A stretch of DNA of 64,000 bases from Adiantum capillus-veneris. Taxonomy: Eukaryota > Streptophyta > Polypodiopsida > Polypodiales > Pteridaceae. Below, one piece after another: positions 1 through 10,303 of this stretch (its first letter is position 1; the number at the start of each line of letters is the position of its first letter). A program made the position numbers and the translations under genes. The stretch lies in assembly GCA_014529385.2 (NCBI GenBank), contig CM043963.1:79508412-79572411 (forward strand). Direction: 5' to 3'. The notes beneath the pieces are model-generated. The model made no database searches. It was given only the letters and a program-made list of their open reading frames with translations, and was not told the origin of the DNA.

Positions 1-536
1 TGGCTACATTTCTCAGGTTTGTCGGAGGAGCTTCAGAGCATCCAGCTACAGGGCATGAGAGGGGTGTAGAGCATGTGTCAAGACATCACAGAGGCAGTAC
101 CAGCTAAGTGGCTTACACCTCTCGAGTCAGCAGCGCCTAGATGGATGGGGGCCTTCATGCAACTAAAGGTCCTCATCGCAATTCGGGCTTGCTCAGAGAC
201 TGTGCTCTCCATGTTTTTCGAGCTATAGGGCGAGGGTCAATTACACAGAGTCTCAGTAGAGGCCCTAATGGTTACAATGTTGTTTTCAGAGGATCCGAGT
301 TGTGGGAATTTGTGGGAGGACTTGTGTCATAGATCCTGACCTAGCATCTCTTGAGACACGCCACTGGAGACTGTGGGCTTGGGAGAGCTATTCACTAGCA
401 CGAGTGCAATGGGATCCTAGAGAGTGGTTTTGGAGAGACCTTTTCTCCTCAGTCGACCATCTAGGTGTCCCTTTCTTTCAGAGAGGCTCGTCCTGCTGCA
501 GCACCTCATTGGCAGGAGGAGGGTCTCACAACTGAG

Positions 537-1241
537 TTCTGGTCAGCTTTTTGGGCCAGGAGGTGGGACGCCAGACAGCCGCGACGAGTCGCGTTGTTCC
601 AGTGGCTGGTTGCACATAGAGCTACAGTAGTGGGGAGCTGACTTGTACATAGTGGCCTCTCGGCAACATGTGCAACTTGTGACCATCCTTTGGAGGGTCA
701 GCGTCACTGTCTTTGGGACTGCCCTATGGCACAGCAGGTTTGGCTTTTGGTCCTTCGGCTGATGCCAGCTCTTATCACAGCACAGCAGTACACTTGGGGG
801 GCAGTTGCTTGGTCCACTCTCACGGGCCCTGCATTACAGTTTGACCTATCCTCCACCAGCAGGATGATAGTGATACAGGGGAGTCGACCTACACTCCAGC
901 CTGCTGCGGAGCTTACTCCACAGGAGTGGTGCAGTAAGAGAGGTGTGTTGGGAGCTCGTTTGTGGCCTGACACTCTGGTTCATCTGACGAGCCAATTGCT
1001 TCCGCATCTTTGAGGCTCGCCTTGTGCCACCAGCGGAGACAGTTTGAGATTTTTGGCTAGAGCTGATTCATACTCTCAAGGGACAATTCGAGAGACTTCA
1101 GGGCAACTCCGACCACATGCAGGAGCGTAGAGAGGCATTCCTTCGATTCTGGCGACCTGGGCCTTTCTTCACCATGGTCCAGGGTGTGCTCAGATGGCAC
1201 TACCGTCCACCTGTGTGGCTTTTCCCTCCTCCCATCTCCTA
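537..1241 (+). pseudogene. LINE ORF2 3' end: RT zinc-binding (zf-RVT-like) region, decayed
   Basis: Remnant of the C-terminal part of a non-LTR retrotransposon polyprotein, which in intact elements binds RNA/DNA next to the reverse transcriptase. One frame reads WDARQPRRVALFQWL, then a stop (TGA 639-641, where Trp is expected), then CATCDHPLEG followed by HCLWDCPMAQQVW. This is the CxxC...H...C plus A..VW signature of zf-RVT domains. The frame ends at 1013. A second frame continues the protein from about 1048 (FWLELIHTLKGQFERL, then FLRFWRPGPFF) to about 1241, so at least one frameshift lies between. The RT domain itself is not in the window. The sequence differs from the LINE at 21.6-36.4 kb. 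The family call is firm; the clade is not resolved. Confidence 0.75.
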
Positions 1242-1387
1242 ATTTAGCCTCATTGTACATATGTTGTTTTTTCATTGGAAGAATCTCCCCTTATGATTGT
1301 TGTAGCCCTCTCTAGTAGAGGTGGTTGTAGCCCTATGGGCAGTTTCATTAACTAATAGAAGGATCTTTTCTCGGGGGAAAAAAAAAC
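1242..1387 (+). other. Probable LINE 3' UTR with short A tail
   Basis: Non-coding sequence between the decayed LINE reading frame and a run of nine A at about 1379-1387. LINEs end in an A-rich tail, so this run is the likely 3' end of the element. No target-site duplication can be checked, because the 5' end is missing or outside the window. Confidence 0.45.
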
Positions 1388-2039
1388 ATGATATGATCAC
1401 TAACTCATTGAAGTTTATGGGAAAAATTATGATATGTTCTAGAAAAAACCTTAGCCGTTAGTATGCAATTGTGCAAAAAATTGCTATTTTGAGGAAAATG
1501 CTATAGTATATCAACTCTGGAGGCTTAACATGACCAAATAGCAAGAAATTTTCAAAGTTGCTCAGTAGTGGTATCTTAACTTCAAGCACAAGAAAGCATT
1601 TTTCAAAAAGAATGAATCTCGTATGAGTTTAGAGGGTTTTTTCAAAGCCCTAAAAGGACACTTTTTATGTCCTACTAGGTTACCTAGTATTAAAACTAGG
1701 TCAACCAACCTCATAAAAAATCCCATGATTTTTAATATGCCACTTATTAATGAGTTAATAAACTCACTTATAAGAGGTGCTTCACATGCAGGTAAATACC
1801 TAGGCTGGGTACTAATGCAATTGTATGGGAACTCCACAATGCCTACACATAACAGACACTCGTTGTGCTCATGTGCAATCAGACGGTATGCAACTAATCT
1901 ATAGTGTTTGGGCATGCGTGTCCAACATACAAGCTTACAACGGTGCCAGAACACTTCCTAGGCTTATCCTCAACCCTAGGAGCAGGAGTTAGCTTGTCCA
2001 CATGCATATAGGTGTAGATAAATAGGTCCAAAACCTAGC
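1388..2039. other. AT-rich stretch, no supported feature
   Basis: Short overlapping ORFs occur on both strands, but none resembles a known domain and none has a consistent codon pattern. I see no gene here. Confidence 0.4.
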
Positions 2040-2657
2040 GCCCATAGGGGTGTAGCGTAAAAAGTGCCATGTCCTCGGCAATTTCCGCGAATTGCAAGCT
2101 AGCTGCCAAATCGTCATGCTCCACGCAAATTTATTGTGTGTGTAACAAGCTTTGGACACTCCCAAAGACTGACGCCCCTTTCGGTATTTCTTTATTATTG
2201 ATCACAACAACGTACAACCCCCCAGGATCCTCTACTCTCAAAATTTGCTCCCACGGGCTCTTATAAACAGTACACGGGATGCTCAAAAGGGGAGCCCAAA
2301 GCATCGGGTTCAAAAGCATTGAACCCCAAAAGCATCTATTCCCAAAAGCTAGCACTGAAATCAGCCCAAAACAGCCAGTGCTTTTTGCAGAAATCCGTAC
2401 AACCTACCATGTGGCACAGCCAATGCGAAACGCAAAAAATCCATACAGTCGTGCCACGTCAACATCTGTACGATCTGCCACGACAACATGTCAACGCGAT
2501 TTACAAAAATCCTCAGAGTTCAAGCTTTTGGTCTTTTTAGGGTTTCGGGCCCCACGATCGGTGCTTCAAAGGTTCTTTCAATTGGCGGTCTCAATTTCTC
2601 TTGTCCACTCAACCATTTCTCTTCCACTTGGGCATGCCACCTCATCACTTTGTGACA
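2040..2657 (-). repeat. Probable minus-strand LTR edge (3' LTR) with TATA and poly(A) signal
   Basis: On the minus strand a purine tract (aagagggggggg, complement of 2658-2670) directly precedes TGTCACAAAG, the arrangement of a polypurine tract followed by an LTR start. Further along the minus strand come TTTATAAGAG near 2262, a TATA-like box, and AATAAAG near 2190, a poly(A)-like signal. A similar motif (AATAAAGAAATA...GAAAGGGGCG) occurs on + at 14545-14570 inside the gypsy-1 3' LTR. The left edge is not resolved; 2040 is approximate. It may belong to the same old minus gypsy as the gag and PBS at 15.3-16.5 kb. Confidence 0.35.
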
Positions 2658-3203
2658 CCCCCCCCTCTTGTAAGAGGCGTAATCGTCCTCGATTACGCCT
2701 GCAAAACTGACATAAGCCAAAAACTAGTTCAATAGACACTAACTCTAAGTACTGACGCACCACGACACATATCCAGCACTTGCACAAAGATGACAGTCAC
2801 TGAACATTCAAATCTCAACACATCACTATATCCCCATCGAGATCTTGGATAGGAATCATGATCTATTGTAACGTATTTAGCAATCACATCCAGATCCCAC
2901 TATTCTCTCGTGGCTGCCTTGATTAACTAAATCTTTTTACTATCATGTCCACCTCATCTCTCACAAGAACAAGACCAAAATGTTGCAATCATTTCATCTT
3001 TCAAACATGCATTCAAACACTACTCACATGACAGAGCACCTATAATAGATTCATTTCAAGAATTCCCATTTCGAAGTACTTCTTTCATAAAGCCATTCAG
3101 CAGAATACTGTCAGCCCATCAAGTATCCTTGAAATCACACATGAAGTCGGTGACTTTATTCCATCTAGGTAATCTCTGACAAAGGACCCAGAGTAACTCC
3201 CCT
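2658..3203. other. Non-coding interior of an old minus LTR element
   Basis: Starts with the pyrimidine tract that reads as a polypurine tract on the minus strand and runs to the target site of gypsy-1. No ORF of note and no recognised motif. It probably is the 3' untranslated part of the element whose LTR ends at 2657. Confidence 0.3.
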
Positions 3204-3208
3204 CTTGT
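3204..3208. repeat. Candidate target-site duplication of gypsy-1, left copy
   Basis: The pentamer cttgt next to the LTR start at 3209 is also present at 14753-14757 just after a CA, which is the expected end of a 3' LTR. It is a single 5-base match, so it is suggestive only. Confidence 0.4.
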
Positions 3209-3962
3209 TGTCACCAGCGTGTGACTACTATCTATCCTTTTTGTTGATTTCTTTCTTATTATCTATTTACTTTCACTTTTTGGAAACACCCCTCGGGAAA
3301 TCTAATTGCCCTGCATTGCATAGCTAGTGTGGAACTGTCCAGAGGGAGTCCAAGCCTGAGGGCAAGAGAGCACTGAGGTTGGACAAGGACTATGGTTTAG
3401 CCAAGTGGGGTCATTGACTAGCCAAAGTGGAATCCTTTGCTACAGAGGCTACATTTCAGTTCTGGATGTGGCCGCAGTGTACATAGAGGGTCGGATGACC
3501 TAGAAAGATACAATGGCAACATCTCCTAAAATTTAGGGAACTGCTATTTTGGGACATGAAAATGTGTTGACGTCATTATCTCCGGAATGACAAGGGGAAC
3601 ATTTTCTTACTCTATCGTGAAGTCAACTGGGCAACCGGTTGGGATATTTTTAGACGGCAACCTCGAAACGGGAAAATGCTTGTAAATGTGCCAAGTGGCA
3701 CCTTCTGGTGCACTTGCCTCATGCAACAAGAAGTGGCGCTGAGTTTAGGAGGGGGAGAGCCTCATTTTCAGATTTGTCACAGGTTAAGAGCTATGGAGTG
3801 CTTGCTTTCCCTCTTATGCACAGTGCGGTGCCAGGAGTGATGCCCTGCACGCTATGCACTGCCCTCTCTCTCCCCTTTGGCAGTATGTTATGCCCCTCTA
3901 GTGGGCTCATCATTTGACCAATGTACAGTTGTGTGGGTTCATGCGCGATTGCCGAGGCAAGA
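3209..3962 (+). repeat. Gypsy-1 5' LTR, 3'-truncated
   Basis: Begins TGTCACC and matches 8040-8588 plus 13826-14030 with scattered differences. Similarity stops after gaggcaaga (3962 versus 14030). Beyond that point the 5' side runs straight into gag, while the 3' copy carries on. The remainder of the LTR, the primer-binding site and the leader are deleted here. Confidence 0.85.
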
Positions 3963-6900
3963 AATCACCAGCTAAATGCCGCCACTTGCAGAAATCTGGA
4001 TGATTACAATCGGAAGTTTTGGAAAGCTCTACTTCCAGTAACTTCCTATAGGTTTGTGCCATTGACAGAACAGATTGAAAAATATTGTTGTGGCCTACCC
4101 AAAGGATTGAGAAAATACTGCACGAAGACAAAAGTCACTACTTTGACGCAGCTCATCGAGGTAGCAAACACTGGCAATGGTTTGCTCAAGGGAGAAGACT
4201 GTGAATTTAACACTGGCGTCAAGGCAGGATCAGGCAAGAAAAATTCAGCCAAGAAGCACGTTCCCAATGAGGCTCCTAAAGGGACTCAGGAGTCAGTCAA
4301 CGCAGGGAAAGATAAAACTACGGCTGAATCAGAAAAAGGACCAACGAAGAAATGGAAAAGACGTTTTCCTCGCAAGTCAGAAGAGCAAAAGAAGGTCCAG
4401 AGGACAGAAAACAAATGCTTTATATGTGAGTAGCCTGGCCACATTGCTTACAACTGTCCTACAAAGAAAAGGCGGGCTGATTCTGAAGACAAGGAGGACA
4501 GGAAAGGAAAGAAGCCCATGGCTGGTCTAGTGCCAGATATGGTGGGCGACAAGCCAAATTCAGATGCAAGTGAGCTTTGCAGACCATGGGGAAAGGTTAG
4601 AGATCAAACAGTGCTTATCTTCTTTGATCCAGGTGCCAAAGCCAACTTCATTTCCCCAGAATTGGCTTCAAAGTTGGGAATCGGACCTGAAGAGATGGGG
4701 TATACAGCAGAGGCAGGTTTGGCATGTCCTGGCCATACAGAGGCTGTGCCTCCGTACAGGGTTAGTGCGGCTCAACAAAAAGAGATAATGGGCCAAGTAC
4801 AGGAGCTGTTAGAAAAGGGGCTGATTCAGCCCAGTTCATCTCCATTCTATTCTCCAGTGTTGTTGGTGCAAAAAAAGGATGGCTCGTGGCGTATGTGCAT
4901 CGACTACCGTGCACTGAACAAGAATACCATCAAGAATAGGTTCCCTAAACCTAGAATTGATGATATTATGGACAAATTAGAAGGAGCAGCTATGTTTAGC
5001 AGGATAGATCTAAAGAGTGGGTACCATCAGATCCGCATTAGATCAGAGGATGTGCACAAGACTGCTTTTAGAACGACGTTTGGCCTTTACGAATTTTTAG
5101 TGATGCCCTTTGGTCTCACAAATGCTCCTGCTATGTTCAATAGGATGATGGACAGAATTTTCTGTCCACACCAGCAGTTTGTTGGTACATTCTTTGATGA
5201 CATGATAGTCTACTCAAAGAATGAAGAGGAGCATAGGCATCACTTGGCCATTGTGTTCAAAGAGCTACGCAATCATAGGTTGCTCATCAATGCAAAGAAA
5301 AGTGAGTTTTTTCTGGAAGAGATTCACTTTCTGGGACACATTGTCTCAAAGGATGGTGTCAGAATGGATTCTGCAAAAGTTGAAGCGATCAAGTCATGGC
5401 CAAATTTGAAGATGGTGCATGATGTCCGAAGCTTTTTGGGACTATGCTCCTATTACAGAAGGTTTATCCGAAATTTCGTTGAGATTGCTTCACCTTTACA
5501 TGCTCTTCAAAAGAAGGCAGTCACTTTTAGATGGACACAGAAAGAGATTTCAGCTTTTAATCTCTTAAAGGAAAAGATGACTTCAGATCCAATCATTGTG
5601 TTGCCAGATCTTAGGAAGTCATTTGTGGTCCAGTGCGACGGCTGCGGTAGTAGCATTGGTGCAGTGCTAATGCAAGATGGCAGGGTAGTAGCCTATGAGA
5701 GCAGAATTTTGCAAGGGCCAGAGATGACCATGCAGGTCTATGAGAAAGAGTTACTGGCTGTGATTCATGCGCTCTTAAGTTGGAAACACTACTTGCTAGG
5801 TGCAGATTTCGTTGTCCAAACGGACCATCAGACCTTGCGATACTTCTTGACACAAACAAAGTTATCTGAGAAGCATATGCGATGGGCAAATATCTTGTCC
5901 ATGTTCCATTTTCAGATTGTGCATGTGGAAGGCAAGAAGAACGTTGTGGCTGATGCCTTGTCAAGGAAGCCACAAATTTCAGCTGTGTCGATTCCTTATC
6001 ATCATGAACTTGATGATATGAGAGAACAGTATGCAAATGATGAAGATTTTGCAAGGGTCTTCGAGCAACTAATGGATGGACAACGTCATGAACACTATCT
6101 TCTTAAAGACGGGTTCATGATGATGCATGGCAGATTGTGTGTCACAAAGCCATTGCGACGCAAAGTTATGGAAGAGAGTCATGTCCCACCGTATGCAGGG
6201 CATCGTGGTATTGATGCTACAGTTAAAGCGGTTGAGACATTCTTCTATTGGCCTACATTGAGAAGGGATGTGGATGCCTTTGTGCGAGAATGCCTAATAT
6301 GCCAAAAGGTCAAGTTTGACAGGCAAAAGGCACCAGGGTTATTGCAACCACTACCTATTCCAGATAAACCATGGGAAAGTATTGCTATGGATTTTATCTT
6401 TGATCTTCCGAGAACGCAGACAGGAAACGATGGTATTTAGACCATTATCTGCAGATTCAGCAAACAGGCTCATTTTATTCCTGTCAGGTAGAAGATAAAG
6501 CTAGATCAGATGGCACGCTTGTTTATGAGCAATATTTTCAAGTATCATGGCATGCCACAGTCGATTGTTAGCGACCGTGATCCACGCATGACAAGTTTGT
6601 TCTGGAAAGGCTTGTTTGAGAATATGGGCACCACGCTCAAATTCTCTTCGTCGTTTCATCCTCAAACAGATGGGCAGTCAGAAGAGGCAAATTCTAATGT
6701 CCTAGATCTGCTGAAGTGTTATGTGGCAGAGCATAAAGGAAAGTGGGAGCAGTATTTGCCATTGGTGGAGTATGCATACAATAATACAGTGCATTCGTCA
6801 ACTGGCAAGGCACCCTTTGAGATAGTTGAAGGTGGCAAGAAAATTCCTCCCATACTGCATACAAAGGACAAGATATTTGAAGCAGATAAGTATGTTCAGG

Positions 6901-7466
6901 ACATGGATGAAATGTACAAGAAGGTCAAAGTGGCCTTAGAAAGGACTCAGGCAAAACAAAAGCAAGCAGCTGATCGTCACCGTCGTGAAGTGGTATATTC
7001 ACTTGGTGACTGGGTGCTTTTACGCTTTGAAAAGGCAAGGTTAAAGAAGATGAAGGGCAAGGAAAGACTGTTTCCAAAGCTCAGCATGCGTTACTATGGG
7101 CCTTTTCAAGTGTGCGACATAATCAGTGATGTTGCATATAGGCTGAAATTGCCTGACAGTTGGAAGATTCACAATGTGTTTCATGTGAGTCTTCTCAGAC
7201 CCTATGTGGGTGATGTGCCAGAAGATATGCCAGCTGAAGATCAGCCGGAAGTCGAGGAACTTGACGAGATCTTGGTCCCTGAACAGATTTTGGCACACAG
7301 AGAAAGGAAAGTGAAAGGCAAGGTTGCTAGGCGTTACTTGGTAAAGTTCAGAAACTATCCACCAATGGATGCTAAGTGGATGGAAGAAGGTGAACTTGCA
7401 AAGTCACCAATTGTGTTATCACTTTACCTGGAAGCCTTCGATTTGCAACCTACCTTGACCCCTTGA
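3963..7466 (+). pseudogene. Gypsy-1 gag-pol: gag C-part, partial protease, RT, RNase H, integrase, chromodomain
   Basis: One frame runs through the whole gene with stops TAG 4431-4433 (inside the zinc knuckle CFICE-stop-PGHIAYNC), TAG 6438-6440 (integrase, where Trp is expected) and TAG 6489-6491. Gag lacks its N-terminal half. Protease shows FFDPGAKANFIS, then jumps at about 4740 directly to the RT N-terminus (PYRVSAAQQ), so its second half (the GMPW part) is deleted. RT is otherwise complete, with the catalytic pair in FFDDM (5196-5201). RNase H has QTDHQTLRYFL. Integrase has the H2C2 region (GHRGIDA...CLICQKV), IVSDRDPRM and HPQTDGQSEEA. A chromodomain-like tail (YLVKFRNYPPMDAKWMEE) lies at 7270-7450, which favours a chromovirus. 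It replicates through RNA in cytoplasmic particles when intact; this copy cannot. Confidence 0.9.
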
Positions 7467-8028
7467 GTTTCAAAGCTACATGGATTGTCAGTGTGACAAT
7501 GGCTTCTGAAACAAATGATGTACATGGTATTTAAAGTGAGCTCAAATGAAATACCTGTTACATGAATGTTAGAGTTGTACAAATTGTCAGTTTGGCAATT
7601 GCTCTTATGGAATGTCCAAAAGTTTGGTTAGTGCTATAGAAGTGAGTATTTCTTGTCAGTTTGTCAAGGATACAGTGATTGCTTCTATTGAAGAGTACAT
7701 GTGTAACTGCATTCTTAAACTGTCGGTTTGGGTATGCTCGAAAGTGTTACGGGATCCAACGTGTACTATAAGACAGTGGCAAAATGTGCAGCTACCATTT
7801 TGTCATTGGAAAGTTAGTGACTCAAAGCAATGGCACAGTGCGAAGCTACCACTATGTCATTGGGACAGGGTTCACACGCAGGCAATACATGAGTCGACGA
7901 GGTGTTGAATACACCAGGGTTGACAATGAGCATGTATGTGTCGTACATGTGTCGACAGGTGTTGAATACATCAATGTTGACTAGGAGCTTGTACGAAATA
8001 GATGCAAACGAGGACGTTTGAGATTTCA
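7467..8028 (+). other. Gypsy-1 3' untranslated region
   Basis: Non-coding stretch between the gag-pol stop and the polypurine tract. Short near-repeats are visible, such as gtcattgg and gtgttgaatacac/catc near 7800-7980. No protein or RNA gene is recognised. Confidence 0.55.
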
Positions 8029-8039
8029 AGAGGGGGGTA
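8029..8039 (+). promoter_or_regulatory. Gypsy-1 polypurine tract
   Basis: The purine run agagggggg with trailing ta lies immediately before TGTCACC of the 3' LTR. It is the primer for plus-strand DNA synthesis in LTR elements. Confidence 0.75.
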
Positions 8040-8588
8040 TGTCACCAACGTGTGACTACTATCTATCCTTTTTGTTGATTTCTTTCTTATTATCTATTTA
8101 CTTTCACTTTTTGGAAACACCCCTCAGGAAATCTAACTGCCCTGCATTGCATAGCTAGTGTGGAACTGTCCAGAGGGAGTCCAGGCCTGAGGGCAAGAGA
8201 GCACTAAGGTTGGACAAAGACTATGGTTAGCCAAAATGGGGTCATTGACTAGCCAAAGTGGAATCCTTTGCTACAGAGGCTACATTTCAGTTATGGATGT
8301 GGCCGCAGTGTACAAAGAGGGTCGGATGACCTAGAGAGATACAATGGCAGCATCTCCTAAAATTTAGGGAACTGCTATTTTGGGACCTGAAAATGTGTTG
8401 ACGTCATTACCTCCGGAATGACAAAGGAACATTTTCTTGCTCTGCCGTGAAGTCAACTGGGCAACCGGTTGGGAGATTTTTAGGCGGCAACCTCGAAACG
8501 AGAAAATGCTTGTAAATGTGCCAAGTGGCACCTTCTGGTGTACTTGCCTCATGCAACAAGAAGTGGCGCTGAATTTGAAGGGGAGAGA
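8040..8588 (+). repeat. Gypsy-1 3' LTR, part 1 (left of copia-1)
   Basis: Aligns with 3209-3755. It is broken at 8588 by the insertion of copia-1; the LTR resumes at 13826. Confidence 0.9.
8584..8588. repeat. Copia-1 target-site duplication, left
   Basis: agaga, identical to 13821-13825. Removing copia-1 and one copy restores the gypsy-1 LTR sequence seen at 3752-3760. Confidence 0.9.
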
Positions 8589-8869
8589 TGTTAGGGAATA
8601 AAGGCCTAAGTGCCTTGTACTTATTAACTTATAAGTTAAAAGACTTATAAGTGAGGGGGCCCAAGTGTGAATGGCCCCTTAGTCACTTACTCATATACTC
8701 AAAGGTCAAGCCCAAAACGTATCTATCGTGACTTTTCCCAAACTTCTAAGAGTTCTCTCTCTCTCTCACGTATTTTCTCTGCGTGTGCTTCTTCTGCGCC
8801 ACTCTCCTCTTCTCCTTCACTCTCATTGCATAGAGTAGCAAGTGGGCTCTCTCTCCTGCTTCTCCCACA
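8589..8869 (+). repeat. Copia-1 5' LTR
   Basis: Starts TGTTAGGG and ends CCCACA, 281 bp. It carries a CT-rich stretch near 8755-8770 that differs in length from the 3' LTR. Confidence 0.95.
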
Positions 8870-8871
8870 CT

Positions 8872-8883
8872 TGGTATCAGAGC
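8872..8883 (+). promoter_or_regulatory. Copia-1 primer-binding site
   Basis: TGGTATCAGAGC, two bases after the LTR. It is complementary to the 3' end of plant initiator methionine tRNA, the usual primer of plant copia elements. Confidence 0.95.
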
Positions 8884-9424
8884 TTTAGGGTTTCCAAGAG
8901 AGCCATTTTCGCAACACAGATCAGAATTCTGTTCTTGCTCGCTGCGGGAAGGATATTCAACCGTTTTCGATCAACTCTGTCGCGAAGGGATCCTCTCACC
9001 GTGTAGAATCGACCTCCGGTGACAGTTTCCCCAAAATTAGGGTTTCAAAAATTGGCGAACAGCAGCCTATTTCTGCTGAAATTGACCAATTTCGGGGTCA
9101 ATTTGATGCAATTTCATTAGGGCAAGTCTCACAGGTCAATCTTACAGGTGTTTCCACCAACGAGGTTCTGAAAATTCAGTAAAACAAGTGTTTACAGGTC
9201 TGATTTTTGCCCTAAAACAGGGAATTTCAGCAAGCAAATGATGTATACACCTTGTGGAAACCTTTGGTAAGGGTTTGGCAGTGAATGTACCCCGTTTTGG
9301 GGTGATTTCGCGTGAAATTTGCTCGCTGTTTTTCTGTAACAGCAAGCTGTTTTTTGCCCGATTGCGCACATTTGGGCGTGTTTAGGTCGGCAAAACAGGG
9401 TTTCAGTGTTTGCAATCACTCAGA
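8884..9424 (+). other. Copia-1 5' leader
   Basis: About 540 bp of non-coding leader between the primer-binding site and the gag start. No motif beyond the leader itself is recognised. Confidence 0.7.
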
Positions 9425-10303
9425 ATGGCTTCTAGCAGTGAAAGTGGCAATTTGTTGCACATTCGCAAGCTTGAAGGGGCCCATAACTTTGCTATATGGA
9501 AGAAGCAATGTTATAATGTGATGTTGCAGAAGAAACAGGCGAAACCTATTAAGTTACAGGGTGTGAAACCGAATGATATGGAGGTTGAAGAATGGGAAGA
9601 AGTGGACGAGTTGGCTCGCTCCACGATCATGCTTTCGGTGTCTGACAATTTACTCTTCAATGTAGAGAATGAGCAGACAGCATGGGGCATGTGGAAGCGT
9701 TTAGACGAGTTGTACGCACAGCAGAGTGCTGCCAGTAAAGTGTATTGGCTTAAGAAGCTTATGGATCTCCACATGAAGGAGGGCGCGCACATGTCAGTGC
9801 ACCTCAATGAATTCAATTCTATTTTCAGCCAACTGACAGAGCTGAAATTCACGATTGATGAGGAGTTCAAAGCTACTTTTCTGCTATGCACATTGCCCGA
9901 GAGTTGGGATGTATTCCGGACAGCTCTTAGTAACTCAAGTGCGTCACTTAAGTATGCAGATGTAGAGAGTTCTCTCTTGATGGAAGAGATGAACAGGAAG
10001 AACACCACAGGTGGGTCTTCTAATGCATTGCACTTGAGAGGCAGGTCTCACCAGAGGGAGAAATCTGACAGTAAGGACAGGGCACGCAGCAAATCTCGTA
10101 GGAAAGATGTTGTGTGTCATCATTGTGGAAAGAAAGGGCATTATAAACGGGAATGCTATGAGTGGAAGAAAGAGAAGAACAAGGGTGCTGAAACTGATGC
10201 AAAGGACAAGGGAAATGCCAAGAAGAGCACTGTGTGGATTGAGGAAATCAATGTTGCTAGTAGTTGTGACAGTGACAGCAGCACTGATGTACTCAATGCC
10301 TAG
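9425..10303 (+). CDS. Copia-1 gag (UBN2-type, CCHC zinc knuckle)
   Basis: Capsid protein of a copia element, 292 residues from MASSSESGN. The start was chosen because the copia-2 gag starts at the same place (MAGSQDTAL). The N-terminal two thirds is the UBN2-like gag fold (FAIWKKQCYNVML, WGMWKRLDELYAQQSAASK, LLCTLPESWDVFRTALS). A basic Ser/Lys/Arg stretch is followed by the knuckle CHHCGKKGHYKREC near residues 235-250. The stop at 10301-10303 is not natural: copia-2 reads on from gag into protease in one frame, and here the junction is deleted. Gag itself looks intact. Confidence 0.9.
   Translation: MASSSESGNLLHIRKLEGAHNFAIWKKQCYNVMLQKKQAKPIKLQGVKPNDMEVEEWEEVDELARSTIMLSVSDNLLFNVENEQTAWGMWKRLDELYAQQSAASKVYWLKKLMDLHMKEGAHMSVHLNEFNSIFSQLTELKFTIDEEFKATFLLCTLPESWDVFRTALSNSSASLKYADVESSLLMEEMNRKNTTGGSSNALHLRGRSHQREKSDSKDRARSKSRRKDVVCHHCGKKGHYKRECYEWKKEKNKGAETDAKDKGNAKKSTVWIEEINVASSCDSDSSTDVLNA

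Noticed and set aside
5611-6054. 147-residue minus ORF within gypsy-1 pol (similar shadows at 9511-10008 and 51238-51618)
   Set aside because: They are shadows on the opposite strand of well-supported pol or gag frames.
8872-8883. tRNA-like sequence at primer-binding sites
   Set aside because: Only 12-18 bases complementary to tRNA 3' ends next to LTRs; no tRNA gene is present. I found no rRNA or other RNA gene.
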